Origin: Acidithiobacillus montserratensis
Lineage (GTDB): Bacteria; Pseudomonadota; Gammaproteobacteria; Acidithiobacillales; Acidithiobacillaceae
DNA length: 64,000 nt
NCBI RefSeq assembly: GCF_018853465.1
Contig: NZ_JABBOU010000162.1
Span: forward strand, 1-64,000
Direction of reading: 5' to 3'
Shown here: piece after piece, positions 11,741-20,253 of the stretch
How the letters are laid out: each line of letters opens with the position of its first letter
Position numbering within the stretch: the stretch's first letter is position 1
Translations under genes and position numbers: made by a program
Notes under the pieces: model-generated
Databases searched by the model: none
What the model was told of the DNA's origin: nothing
The model's input: only the letters and a program-made list of their open reading frames with translations

Positions 11741-11757
11741 GCCCGCCATGTGCGGGC
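11741..11757 (+). terminator. Hairpin after fsr, terminator-like
   Basis: GCCCGC and GCGGGC form a perfect six-base-pair stem with a five-base loop, 44 bases after the fsr stop. The tract after it is pyrimidine-rich but lacks a clean U run, so this is at best a weak intrinsic terminator. Confidence 0.35.
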
Positions 11758-11794
11758 CTCTTTCTGGAGCGGCTTTGCCGCGAGGTTAGGACGA

Positions 11795-12646
11795 TTGGCT
11801 TTCGCTGAACCAAAATTTTACTTTCTGATTCCCGAGGAAAAACCTCATTGGAGCGAGAGCCTCGCCCCATGGCTGGCCCTTTCGGCCATGATCATTGCCC
11901 TGGTTTTGTTTCTGCTGATCCATGTGCAGAAACCCAAAATGCAAGCCTTGCATAACCAGACCGAAGTCAACAAGACTTTTCATATCATGCCCTTACCCAA
12001 CAAATCCTTGGCCCCGAGTCTGGCCAAGCCGCAGAGCGTTCCTCACCCTCGTCCCATTGTGAAGCCCCATCCGCTAAAACATCAGGCGCGGCCACAGGCC
12101 GTAGCACGGCCCATACCGCGCCCGATCCCCCGGCCGCAGCCGCCGCATCCCCTGAACCAGGCGCATGTGGCGCCGCAACGGTCACCAGTGCGCGCGCCCA
12201 GTGCCCCATCGGTTCAGCAGAACGCTCAACCTCCCGGCCCACCTCACATCAATCTGGGAAGATTGCAGGAGCAGATGGATCAGGCCGCGCGCGAAGCTAC
12301 CGCCAGTCCGCCTTTACCCAAATTTGAAAATCCGAAAGGGCCGGTTGCCGATTTTTATATTGCCGGCTGGATTCAAAAGCTGGAACGGATCGGCGATCTG
12401 AATTATCCCGGTTCTCTGGTCGGTCAGTTGAAAGTCAAGGTGGTGCTGAACCCCCAGGGCAATCTGGAGCGCATCATTATGGTGGATCCCTCGGGCAATA
12501 AGGAACTGGATGCGGCAGCAGAGCGGATTATTCGTCTTTCTTTTCCCTATATGCCATTTTCCAAACAGTTGGCAGCCCAGACCCGGAAAATTGAAATTCC
12601 CCTGAACATGCACTTTATGGGGGTACGCCGTGTCAGTGCCTGGTAA
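11795..12646 (+). CDS. TonB-family energy-transducing protein
   Basis: Periplasm-spanning protein that would couple inner-membrane ExbB/ExbD to outer-membrane receptors. After a short cytoplasmic start there is one transmembrane segment (WLALSAMIIALVLFLLIHV), then a long proline/histidine/arginine-rich linker (about residues 60-160), and a C-terminal TonB-type domain with YPGSLVGQLKVKV and an ..AAERIIRLSFPY.. helix-strand. The start is a TTG with GAGG nine bases upstream; an earlier in-frame GTG at 11750 lies inside a hairpin and looks unlikely. No exbB/exbD is adjacent, so it may serve the 54-kb exbBD or another set. It heads a three-gene run with a 57-residue membrane peptide and a DUF3429 protein. 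Confidence 0.8.
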   Translation: MAFAEPKFYFLIPEEKPHWSESLAPWLALSAMIIALVLFLLIHVQKPKMQALHNQTEVNKTFHIMPLPNKSLAPSLAKPQSVPHPRPIVKPHPLKHQARPQAVARPIPRPIPRPQPPHPLNQAHVAPQRSPVRAPSAPSVQQNAQPPGPPHINLGRLQEQMDQAAREATASPPLPKFENPKGPVADFYIAGWIQKLERIGDLNYPGSLVGQLKVKVVLNPQGNLERIIMVDPSGNKELDAAAERIIRLSFPYMPFSKQLAAQTRKIEIPLNMHFMGVRRVSAW

Positions 12647-12666
12647 TCCGTCATGAGGAGAAAATT

Positions 12667-12840
12667 TTGAAAAAACCGAAAATAGGTACTGTGTTGTTCG
12701 CCTTGTTTCTCGTACTCTGGGCGGCGGCTATGGTCGCCCTCGTGGTGATAGGATTTACCAACATTCAACCGGCAGGCATCGGCAATGCCGCTACGGCCTC
12801 CAGTGCCTCACCGGCCGTCAAGGAGCAGCCACATGGATAG
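12667..12840 (+). CDS. 57-residue single-span membrane peptide
   Basis: Small frame starting with TTG at 12667, eight bases after a strong AGGAG. It begins MKKPKIGTV, then one hydrophobic helix (LFALFLVLWAAAMVALVVIGF) and a short Ala/Ser-rich tail. It lies 20 bases after the tonB-like gene, and its stop overlaps the ATG of the DUF3429 gene, so the three are probably translationally coupled. I do not recognise a family. The good ribosome site, the hydrophobic profile and the tight packing are the evidence that it is real. Confidence 0.65.
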   Translation: MKKPKIGTVLFALFLVLWAAAMVALVVIGFTNIQPAGIGNAATASSASPAVKEQPHG

Positions 12841-13267
12841 CGTGCGTATGGCCAGAACCCTGGGATGGGCGGGCATCATCCCCCTGCTTATTGCCAATTT
12901 CGGGGTCTGGAAAGGTTATGGTGTGGTGGCCTTGACTCTGGGAAATATCTACGCCGCCATCATCTTGGGATTTCTCGGCGCGATTCACTGGGGTCTGGCC
13001 ATGAACCGTGAGCATAGTGACGATGCGTCCATGCTGATGATCTGGAGTGTGATTCCAGCACTTTGGGGATTTTTTGCACTGTGGTGGTCGGCACCAGTAG
13101 CTTTGGCACTGCTGATTCTGGGATTTATCGCCCAGTGGTTTGCAGACTATCGCCTCAACAAACGCTTGCGCCTGCCCACCTGGTTTTTTCCACTGCGCAG
13201 CGGCTTGACTGCAGCGGTTGTCAGTCTGTTGGGCTTGCTACTGCTGCAGTTGTATGCCGGATTCTGA
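12833..13267 (+). CDS. DUF3429 membrane protein
   Basis: 144-residue inner-membrane protein with about five hydrophobic helices. It resembles the DUF3429 family in the LGWAGIIPLL opening and the LGAIHWGLAM motif in the third helix. Function is unknown in the family. The ATG at 12833 was chosen because AAGGAG lies just upstream; a longer frame from 12785 would add 16 proline/serine-rich residues with no ribosome site. Last gene of the tonB-like run, convergent with the thioredoxin gene. Confidence 0.75.
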   Translation: MDSVRMARTLGWAGIIPLLIANFGVWKGYGVVALTLGNIYAAIILGFLGAIHWGLAMNREHSDDASMLMIWSVIPALWGFFALWWSAPVALALLILGFIAQWFADYRLNKRLRLPTWFFPLRSGLTAAVVSLLGLLLLQLYAGF

Positions 13268-13289
13268 TTGCGGATGTAAATACCGGACA

Positions 13290-13308
13290 GAGGCCGATAA
13301 ACGGCCTC
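13290..13308. terminator. Hairpin between convergent genes
   Basis: GAGGCCG and CGGCCTC make a perfect seven-base-pair stem around ATAAA, 22 bases after the DUF3429 stop and 14 before the thioredoxin stop. No T run follows on either strand. The placement between convergent genes suggests a bidirectional transcription end. Confidence 0.45.
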
Positions 13309-13322
13309 GCGGAGTATCTTGA

Positions 13323-13694
13323 TTAGTGAGCCTGACCCTGTTGGCTGGCGATTTCCTCGCGGACCTTGTCCATGTCGAGGGCAAGCGCCTGTTGAATGAC
13401 TTCTTCCAGAGCGCTGGCTGGCAGTGAGCCCGCCTGGGAGAAAATACCGATCTGCTGGCGGAAAATAGTCAGGGTGGGAATGGAGCGGATCTGAAAAGAA
13501 GCACCCAGTTCCTGTTCAACATCCGTATTGACCTTACCGAAAACAATATCCGGATACTTTTCGGCAGCGGCCTCAAAAGTCGGGGCAAAGGCCTTGCACG
13601 GGGCACACCAGGGCGCCCAGAAATCCACGATAACCATGTCATTGCCGGTCACGATCTGTTCAAAATTCTCTTGGGTAAGTTCCACAACAGCCAT
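13323..13694 (-). CDS. Thioredoxin-family protein with a CAPC active site
   Basis: Cytoplasmic thiol-disulfide protein of 123 residues. The fold is thioredoxin-like: the redox motif WCAPCK (Cys30, Cys33) sits where TrxA has CGPC, followed by the cis-proline RSIPTLTIF near 75. There is an extra acidic-helical C-terminus of about 20 residues. The Gly to Ala change inside the motif is expected to shift redox potential slightly (family knowledge). No signal peptide. Likely a second thioredoxin rather than the main TrxA, but this cannot be settled from the window. Confidence 0.9.
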   Translation of the reverse strand: MAVVELTQENFEQIVTGNDMVIVDFWAPWCAPCKAFAPTFEAAAEKYPDIVFGKVNTDVEQELGASFQIRSIPTLTIFRQQIGIFSQAGSLPASALEEVIQQALALDMDKVREEIASQQGQAH

Positions 13695-13811
13695 GCTGAA
13701 TCCTCTTGAATATCACAATACGCAGAATTGCGCCGGGCAGACGGGACCATCCCGAATGACAGTAAATTGATATATGCTGACCTTAAAGCGCGAAATTGAT
13801 GGGGTCAAGGC

Positions 13812-15161
13812 ATGACATTGATGGATGAACAGATTCCGGTACTTTCGGTAACGGCACTGAATAGTACCGCCCGGGAAATCATTGAAGGCAACTTCCCGTT
13901 GCTGCGGGTCGAAGGAGAAATTTCCAATTTTAGTGCGCCCGGCTCTGGTCACTGGTATTTCTCTTTGAAAGACAGCAGCGCCCAGGTCCGCTGCGCGATG
14001 TTTCGGCAACGCAATACCTACAGCCGGATGCAGCCCCGCAATGGCCTGCAGGTGCTGGTACTGGCGCAACCAACACTCTATGAAGGCCGGGGAGAATTCC
14101 AGCTTGTTGTCGAACAGATCCAGGAATCGGGTGAAGGCGATCTGCAAGCCCGTTTTGTTGCTCTAAAGGAAAAGCTGGCTGCTGAAGGGCTTTTTGAAGC
14201 CCGCCACAAACGCCCTCTGCCGATCTGGCCGCAGCGGGTAGCGGTCATCACCTCGGCGACAGGTGCCGCTCTGCAGGATATTCGGGCCACTCTGGCGCGG
14301 CGCTGGCCACTACTTACTGTTCTGGTGTATCCCGTGCTGGTGCAGGGCGAGCAAGCCAGTGCCCAGATTGTCGAAGCCCTGCACAAGGCCAGCACTCGGC
14401 GTAGCGAAGAGGTGATCATTCTGGCGCGGGGCGGGGGCAGTGCCGAAGACCTCTGGTGTTTCAATGAGGAAGTCGTCGCGCGGGCCATTCGTGCCTCTAC
14501 CCTTCCGGTAGTCACCGGAATCGGCCATGAAATTGATTTCACCATTGCCGATTTTGCCAGCGATTTGCGCGCCGCGACGCCTACGGCTGCTGCCGAAGCG
14601 GTCAGCCCCGATCGGAGCGAGTGGTTACCCAGAGTGCAGGGACTGTCTGGCCAGTTGACGAGACAGATGCAGCGAAAATTACAGGATGAGGCGCAACGCC
14701 TGGATTTCTTGCGGATGCGTCTGCGCCATCCTGGAGAAGGACTCGACCTGGCGCAGCAGCGTTTGGCCGCCGCCCGGCAAAACCTGGCACGGGCCATGTT
14801 AATGCGGGAACAATTCTGGACCCGGCAATTTGCTTATCTGGAGGAACGACGTCGGCGCCAGGATCCCATCCAGCATTTGCAGGCGCTGCAAAAACAGTTG
14901 GAAGCCAGTCGCAGCAGGCTGCGCCAGATGATGCTGGAGCACTTGCAGCGCAATCAACTGCGCCTGCAACAATCCACTGCCGCACTGGGTTTTCTGGACC
15001 CCCTGGCGGTCCTGCAGAGGGGGTTTGCGGTATTGCGGGATGCCTCAGGCAAGGTGTTGTTCAGCAGTGCCGACAGTCGTTCCGGGGATATTCTGGAAGC
15101 CACGCTTGCTCGGGGCACCTTGCATTGCCAGGTGCTGGAAGCGGACGCAACAGGTGATTGA
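13812..15161 (+). CDS. xseA: Exodeoxyribonuclease VII large subunit
   Basis: Catalytic subunit of exonuclease VII, partner of the XseB encoded at 10095. The 449 residues contain an N-terminal OB fold (VEGEISNF...GHWYFSLKD), then the nuclease domain with RGGGSAEDLWCFNEE and GIGHEIDFT near residues 200-245, a long coiled-coil stretch, and a C-terminal LAVLQRGFAVLRD segment. Full family length. The ATG at 13812 follows a GGGGTCAAGG ribosome site. Confidence 0.96.
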   Translation: MTLMDEQIPVLSVTALNSTAREIIEGNFPLLRVEGEISNFSAPGSGHWYFSLKDSSAQVRCAMFRQRNTYSRMQPRNGLQVLVLAQPTLYEGRGEFQLVVEQIQESGEGDLQARFVALKEKLAAEGLFEARHKRPLPIWPQRVAVITSATGAALQDIRATLARRWPLLTVLVYPVLVQGEQASAQIVEALHKASTRRSEEVIILARGGGSAEDLWCFNEEVVARAIRASTLPVVTGIGHEIDFTIADFASDLRAATPTAAAEAVSPDRSEWLPRVQGLSGQLTRQMQRKLQDEAQRLDFLRMRLRHPGEGLDLAQQRLAAARQNLARAMLMREQFWTRQFAYLEERRRRQDPIQHLQALQKQLEASRSRLRQMMLEHLQRNQLRLQQSTAALGFLDPLAVLQRGFAVLRDASGKVLFSSADSRSGDILEATLARGTLHCQVLEADATGD

Positions 15162-15221
15162 TGCACTATCATGAAGGACTCCCAGGCTATCGACAAAAGC
15201 CAGCCTGTCGCTTTACTCTTC

Positions 15222-15258
15222 CCACTCGCTGCCGCTGAGTCAGTGGTGTGATTTTTTT
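15222..15258 (+). terminator. Possible terminator between xseA and ppiB
   Basis: An imperfect stem (CCACT/AGTGG with a partly paired loop) is followed by a run of seven T residues, about 60-95 bases after the xseA stop. The T run gives it some weight; the stem is weak. Confidence 0.3.
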
Positions 15259-15296
15259 AGAACAGGGTAGATGCCCTGCCAATCCGAGGAGTCTTC

Positions 15297-15809
15297 ATGA
15301 CCAATCCACAAGTCGTACTGCACAGCAACAAGGGTGATATCGTCATTGAACTGGACGCCGAAAAGGCTCCCAATACCGTCGAAAACTTTCTGAGCTATGT
15401 GGATGAGGGTTTTTTTGATGGCACGATTTTTCATCGAGTGATACCCGGTTTCATGATTCAGGGCGGCGGATTTACTGCTGACATGCAGCAGAAGAAAACC
15501 CACGAGCCCATTCAAAATGAGGCCGAAAACGGCCTGAAAAACCTGCGTGGCACCCTGGCCATGGCGCGCACCAATGATCCCCATTCGGCCACTGCCCAGT
15601 TTTTCATCAACCTGACGGACAATGATTTTCTCAATTTCAAGGCCGCTTCCGGCTCTGGTTGGGGTTATGCCGTATTTGGCAAGGTGCTCAGCGGTATGGA
15701 CGTGGTGGACGCCATCGCCAAGGCTCCCACCGGCAATAAAGGTATGCATCAGGATGTTCCCAAAGAGACGATCTCCATCGACAAGGGAGAACGGGTAACT
15801 GTGGCCTGA
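15297..15809 (+). CDS. ppiB: Cyclophilin-type peptidyl-prolyl isomerase
   Basis: Cytoplasmic prolyl cis-trans isomerase of 170 residues without a signal peptide. Conserved catalytic and binding segments are seen: [13 protein letters not shown] near 45-57, [20 protein letters not shown] near 90, and [16 protein letters not shown] strong GAGGAG precedes the ATG. The stop is two bases before the lpxH ATG, so ppiB-lpxH are coupled. Confidence 0.95.
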   Translation: MTNPQVVLHSNKGDIVIELDAEKAPNTVENFLSYVDEGFFDGTIFHRVIPGFMIQGGGFTADMQQKKTHEPIQNEAENGLKNLRGTLAMARTNDPHSATAQFFINLTDNDFLNFKAASGSGWGYAVFGKVLSGMDVVDAIAKAPTGNKGMHQDVPKETISIDKGERVTVA

Positions 15810-15811
15810 GC

Positions 15812-16588
15812 ATGTATTCCCTGAATGCAGATTTCGGGGAAGGACCGGTCTGGTTCATTTCTGATCTGCATCTGAGCCCCCAACAACCTGCCCTGACTCG
15901 TCTTTTTCAGCAATTTTGCGATACCGGCGCGCCGGAGGGGCAGGCACTTTTCATTCTCGGCGATTTGTTTGACTACTGGGTACACCCGGCGCAATCCCGG
16001 GAGAGCACTTATGCCCAAGTCTTTGACCGTCTGCAGCAGCTTGCGACCACTGGCATGCGTATTTATGTCATGGTCGGCAACCGGGATTTCGCCTTGAGCT
16101 CGAAGCTGCTCGCTCGCTTTGGTCTGCAGCTGATTCCTGATCCCTGTGCCATCCACCTGGGCACGCAAAATATTCTGCTTACTCATGGTGACCTGCTGTG
16201 TACGGATGACCGTCGCTATCAGCGCTTTCGGCGAGTGATTCGTCATCCGCTGACGCGTCTGAGTATCGGCAACCTGCCTTACTCCTGGCTGCAAAAGCTG
16301 GCAGCCCAACTCCGTAGCGGTAGTACCCGGGAAGTCCAGAAAAAAGCTCCGGAGATCACCGATGCCCAGCCAGCTGCCATACAATCCGCTCTGCGCGAAG
16401 GAATGGGTAAAAACCCTCAGCAGCGTGGCTTTGACGTGCTGGTGCATGGTCACACCCATCGTCCCGTTTGGGAGCAGAACAAGAACGGCTGGCGCATGGT
16501 CCTGGGTGCCTGGACTGCGGATGAAGCCATCATCGGTCGATGGGCTGAAGGACAGTGGTCACTGGAGAAAATCATGTCCATATCCTAG
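15812..16588 (+). CDS. lpxH: UDP-2,3-diacylglucosamine pyrophosphatase LpxH
   Basis: Hydrolyses UDP-2,3-diacylglucosamine to lipid X and UMP in lipid A synthesis, at the inner face of the cytoplasmic membrane. The 258-residue calcineurin-like phosphoesterase shows all metal-binding blocks: FISDLHLS, LGDLFDYW, GNRDF, THGD and the C-terminal HGHTHRP. The HGHTHRP spacing and length fit LpxH rather than LpxG/LpxI. It directly follows ppiB, an order seen in many proteobacteria. Confidence 0.94.
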   Translation: MYSLNADFGEGPVWFISDLHLSPQQPALTRLFQQFCDTGAPEGQALFILGDLFDYWVHPAQSRESTYAQVFDRLQQLATTGMRIYVMVGNRDFALSSKLLARFGLQLIPDPCAIHLGTQNILLTHGDLLCTDDRRYQRFRRVIRHPLTRLSIGNLPYSWLQKLAAQLRSGSTREVQKKAPEITDAQPAAIQSALREGMGKNPQQRGFDVLVHGHTHRPVWEQNKNGWRMVLGAWTADEAIIGRWAEGQWSLEKIMSIS

Positions 16589-16652
16589 ACTGCCCTACCA
16601 GGGAATGAGGTTTGCCCTGCATCTTCAACGGCACTGACCCGGGAGCGTTGTC

Positions 16653-19139
16653 ATGATGGTCAATCGTGATGAAAAAAGCGTGATGCAGCAGGGGCTCAGT
16701 AGTGACGAAGCAACGCTGTTAAGGCAAAAATTCGGTCCCAATCAACTTCCCGCTCCGCCCTCACCGCACTGGTGGCAACCACTCCTGCAGCAATTCCGTA
16801 ACACACTGATTGTCATCCTCAGCATGGCTGCTTTGCTGTCGGTAATCCTGGGACATTGGATGGACAGTGCCATTATTGGCACTGTCATCCTCATCAATAC
16901 CCTGCTGGGATTCCTGCAAGAAAATCGTGCCGAAAAGGCGGTTGCCGCCCTGCAATCCTACCTGGTGGAATATTCCCAGGTTCTGCGCGATGGGCATTGG
17001 CAGAAACAGCCATCCAATACTCTGGTTCCCGGTGACTGGGTGCGTATTGAAAACGGAGATAGGGTGCCCGCTGATCTGGATTTACTGGAGGCCCATCAAC
17101 TGCAGGTGGATGAATCCCTTTTGACTGGTGAATCGCTGTCATTGGACAAGGCAGTTTCCGGTCAAAAGCCAGACAGCATGGTGCATGCCGGTACCTTGGT
17201 CACGCGCGGATCCGGGATCGGAAAAGTCCGGGCCATTGGGCCGGCCACGGCCATTGGCAAAATCCAGCAACTCATGGATCAAACCCAAACCCAAAAATCT
17301 CCGCTGTTGCTCCGGATCAACCGGCTTTCCCGGCTACTGGGCGCTGCGGTGCTCGTTCTGGCTGTCATTGCTGCAGCAGTAACTTGGAAGCGTGGCGACA
17401 ATCTGGAATTTGCCATTCTGGCAGCCATCAGTCTGGCGGTGGCCATCATTCCCGAAGGGCTCCCGGCAGTGATCAGCATCACCCTCGCTCTGGGTGTTCA
17501 ACGCATGGCCCGACAGGGTGCCATCATCCGGCAATTGCCGGCAGTGGAAACCCTGGGAGCGGTCACCGTCATCTGCACTGATAAAACCGGCACCCTCACG
17601 GAAAATCGCATGGCGGTTGCAGACCTGCGCCTGACTGAAGATAAGCTTGAGGCACGGCGCAGGGCCCTGGAAATCATGATGCTCTGTAATGATGCCGAGA
17701 TCATGCCCGACGGGCACGGCAGTGGTGATCCACTGGAGCAGGCTCTGCTCCGCTTTATTCTGGAAGAACAAGCGAATTTGCTGCCTGTCCAACAGGCATT
17801 GCCGCGCCTGGACACCCGTCCCTTTGACCACGAAAAGCCCTACATGGCGACACTTCATACCGATCGGGTCGCCATAAAGGGCGCACCGGAATTTGTTTTG
17901 CGTCACTGCCTGGATTTCCAAAACCCCGAATTTGCCTATTGGGAGGGCGTGATTTCAGAAATGGCTAATCTGGGACTGCGCACCATTGCCCTGGCTGAGG
18001 CCAATCCCGCCAATTGGACGAACCTCGATGCGCGAAACTGGCACTGGCTAGGGGTTGTGGCGCTGCTGGATCCCCCTCGGTCAGCAGTTCCGGCAGCCAT
18101 AGCCGCCTGTCGCAAGGCCGGAATTCGCGTGATCATGGTCACCGGAGATCATCCCCGAACCGCAGCCACTATTGCCCGTCAAGTGGGCCTGAGTACCGAA
18201 AATTCGATTAAGGTGGTGGATCATAACCGATGGGTTGCAGCAAGCCCGGAAGAACGTCGGGTTTTGGCACGGGAAGTCAGCGTCTTTGCCCGGGTGCAGC
18301 CCGCTGACAAGCTGGAGTTGGTCCAGACCCTGCAAAGCAGTGGCGAAGTGGTAGCAATGACCGGAGATGGTGTGAATGATGCCCCCGCCTTGCGGCGTGC
18401 TCAGATCGGAGTGGCCATGGGCTTGTCCGGCAGTGCCGTAGCTCGCGAAGCAGCGGCTATGATCCTGACTGACGATGATTTCGCCCATATAGCCAGCGCC
18501 GTCGCCGAGGGCCGTCATATTTATCACAATATCCAGCAGACCATCCTGTTCATGCTGCCCACTAATTTTGCCCAGGGGCTGATCATTTTCATTGCAGTAC
18601 TTGGCGGAATCACCCTGCCGATTACCCCTTTGCAGATTCTCTGGATCAATACCGTCACTTCTGTCACCCTGGCTCTGGTATTCGCCTTCATGGGGGCGAA
18701 TCAAACGTTCATGCAACACCCGCCCAGGCCGCTACAAGAGCCATTGATCACAGGGCTACTCTGGCTGAGGATGGGCATTGTGACCGCATTTCTGGTAGCA
18801 ACGGTGTTTGTGGTTTTTTCTTGGGATAATGCGTCCGCCGGGATCCGGCATGCGCATACCTTCGCAGTCAATATTCTGATGGCCATGGAAGGCGGAGTTC
18901 TTCTGGCGATGTATGGGCGCAGGCACCAGGATCGGGGTAATTGGATATTGCTTGCCAGCCTGGGCAGCATAGTGGTATTGCAGGGGCTGTTTTCACAATG
19001 GCCCTTTCTGCAAGCTGTTTTTCAGAGTACAGCTATGTCCATGATGGACTTGGGAACCATTTTATTGACCGCGCTCATGGCATGGCTGTTCACCCGACTC
19101 AGTATGCGCATCCGGAAAGGCGGAAAACCTTCATCCTGA
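16653..19139 (+). CDS. P-type cation-transporting ATPase (P2-like)
   Basis: Inner-membrane cation pump of 828 residues. Domains in order: cation-ATPase N-domain with QGLSSDEATLLRQKFGPNQL, two helices, actuator domain with LTGESL, a PEGLP motif in helix 4, phosphorylation motif CTDKTGT with aspartate near 309, the TGDGVNDAPAL hinge near 570, and about six C-terminal helices. It resembles calcium/magnesium-type P2 ATPases, but helix 6 reads NTVTSVTLAL instead of the N..TD of calcium pumps, so the ion is uncertain. Starts at ATG with GGGAG upstream. Confidence 0.88.
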   Translation: MMVNRDEKSVMQQGLSSDEATLLRQKFGPNQLPAPPSPHWWQPLLQQFRNTLIVILSMAALLSVILGHWMDSAIIGTVILINTLLGFLQENRAEKAVAALQSYLVEYSQVLRDGHWQKQPSNTLVPGDWVRIENGDRVPADLDLLEAHQLQVDESLLTGESLSLDKAVSGQKPDSMVHAGTLVTRGSGIGKVRAIGPATAIGKIQQLMDQTQTQKSPLLLRINRLSRLLGAAVLVLAVIAAAVTWKRGDNLEFAILAAISLAVAIIPEGLPAVISITLALGVQRMARQGAIIRQLPAVETLGAVTVICTDKTGTLTENRMAVADLRLTEDKLEARRRALEIMMLCNDAEIMPDGHGSGDPLEQALLRFILEEQANLLPVQQALPRLDTRPFDHEKPYMATLHTDRVAIKGAPEFVLRHCLDFQNPEFAYWEGVISEMANLGLRTIALAEANPANWTNLDARNWHWLGVVALLDPPRSAVPAAIAACRKAGIRVIMVTGDHPRTAATIARQVGLSTENSIKVVDHNRWVAASPEERRVLAREVSVFARVQPADKLELVQTLQSSGEVVAMTGDGVNDAPALRRAQIGVAMGLSGSAVAREAAAMILTDDDFAHIASAVAEGRHIYHNIQQTILFMLPTNFAQGLIIFIAVLGGITLPITPLQILWINTVTSVTLALVFAFMGANQTFMQHPPRPLQEPLITGLLWLRMGIVTAFLVATVFVVFSWDNASAGIRHAHTFAVNILMAMEGGVLLAMYGRRHQDRGNWILLASLGSIVVLQGLFSQWPFLQAVFQSTAMSMMDLGTILLTALMAWLFTRLSMRIRKGGKPSS

Positions 19140-19191
19140 TTCTGATCATGCTAGACTAAATGCTCCTCATGAGACAGACAGGAGATGAGCC

Positions 19192-19410
19192 ATGAACATT
19201 GAGCGAATCCAGGGCAAGGTCAAGCGGCCCAAGCCCAGGCTGGGTGTACATCCTACCCGTATCGAAAAAGATCGCACCATCTATAACCGCAAGGTCAAGC
19301 ACCGTGGTCAGCAGAGGGTGCAGGGAGAGGGGCATACCGTGACGATGGCAGGTCGTCAGCGTATGCCCTTTTCCATGCACCCTGAAATTGCCCATGGCCA
19401 CATCGCTTAA
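19192..19410 (+). CDS. Small basic protein of unknown function
   Basis: 72 residues, rich in Arg, Lys and His, with no membrane segment or cysteine; I do not recognise a family. It starts at ATG with AGGAG seven bases upstream, the best start signal in this stretch. It overlaps the beginning of the following membrane-protein gene by 17 bases, suggesting coupled translation. The CTCCT at about 19163 could pair with the AGGAG, so ribosome-site masking is conceivable. An antisense frame over the same bases lacks a ribosome site. Confidence 0.55.
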   Translation: MNIERIQGKVKRPKPRLGVHPTRIEKDRTIYNRKVKHRGQQRVQGEGHTVTMAGRQRMPFSMHPEIAHGHIA

Positions 19411-20227
19411 ACCTCAGCCTGTCGAATCCGGTTGGTTTTTGCGCTGGTGGAAAGACTCGCTGATTTTGCTGCGCGCGGCACCCCGTGCCTTCGCCCTGCT
19501 TTATCTGGTCATGTTGCTGTTGAACATGGCCTGGCAGCCATTGGTATTGAGTATTCCCATTTCCTGTATAGTGGTAGCCATCATATTTGCCGTAGCCATG
19601 GCCATTCATCAGGGCAGTACTCAGTTGACCGATGTGGGCCGCAGTATTCGCGATGTTCCATGGTGGCCCCTGCTGCGACTGATTGTGGAAATTGCCCTGC
19701 TGGTAGCGGCACTCCTGCTGCTGATGCTGCTATTTCGGCACTATCTGCAAGGCATTTTCAGTCAGGATCATATTTCCTCGGCAGCAACCCTGCATAACCT
19801 GAAATCTCCGGACTGGCAGAAACTCCCCGATTGGTTGCGCTCACTCATCACCAATGCCCTGGGTACGGCCCAGACCATGCTGGGCAACGCCTTTCTGCTC
19901 CTGTCTGTGGGCGTGATTGTTACCGGTATCACCCAAAGGGGATACCTGGCTCTGCTGGCCGGTTTTCAGGCGGTTCTGGCCAATGTGCGGGTATGGCTGA
20001 GTTTTCTCATTGCCAGCCTGTTACTGCAGGGGGTTATTACGTTTATTTCGGTGCGCCTGCATACCTATGCTGCCGCCCTGCTGGTATCTCTGCTGGGAGT
20101 GGCGGTGCTGATCATGGTGGGTCTGTATGGCTGGTGTTTTGTGCGGGAAACCTTTGGATTACCGGGTGCTCAGGTGGCTAAAGCTACCACCGTCACGGCG
20201 CGTAAAAGAGCTGCGGCCCATGCTTGA
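19394..20227 (+). CDS. Polytopic inner-membrane protein of unknown function
   Basis: 277 residues with about six hydrophobic helices and an alanine/arginine-rich basic tail. The N-terminal pattern (GWFLRWWKDSLILLRAAPRAF) and overall layout resemble uncharacterised proteobacterial membrane proteins; no catalytic motif is visible. The ATG at 19394 lacks a clear ribosome site and overlaps the small basic gene, so translation is probably coupled; a TTG at 19388 is an alternative. Confidence 0.65.
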   Translation: MATSLKPQPVESGWFLRWWKDSLILLRAAPRAFALLYLVMLLLNMAWQPLVLSIPISCIVVAIIFAVAMAIHQGSTQLTDVGRSIRDVPWWPLLRLIVEIALLVAALLLLMLLFRHYLQGIFSQDHISSAATLHNLKSPDWQKLPDWLRSLITNALGTAQTMLGNAFLLLSVGVIVTGITQRGYLALLAGFQAVLANVRVWLSFLIASLLLQGVITFISVRLHTYAAALLVSLLGVAVLIMVGLYGWCFVRETFGLPGAQVAKATTVTARKRAAAHA

Positions 20228-20253
20228 ATCTTTCATAATCCTGCAGTAACCCT

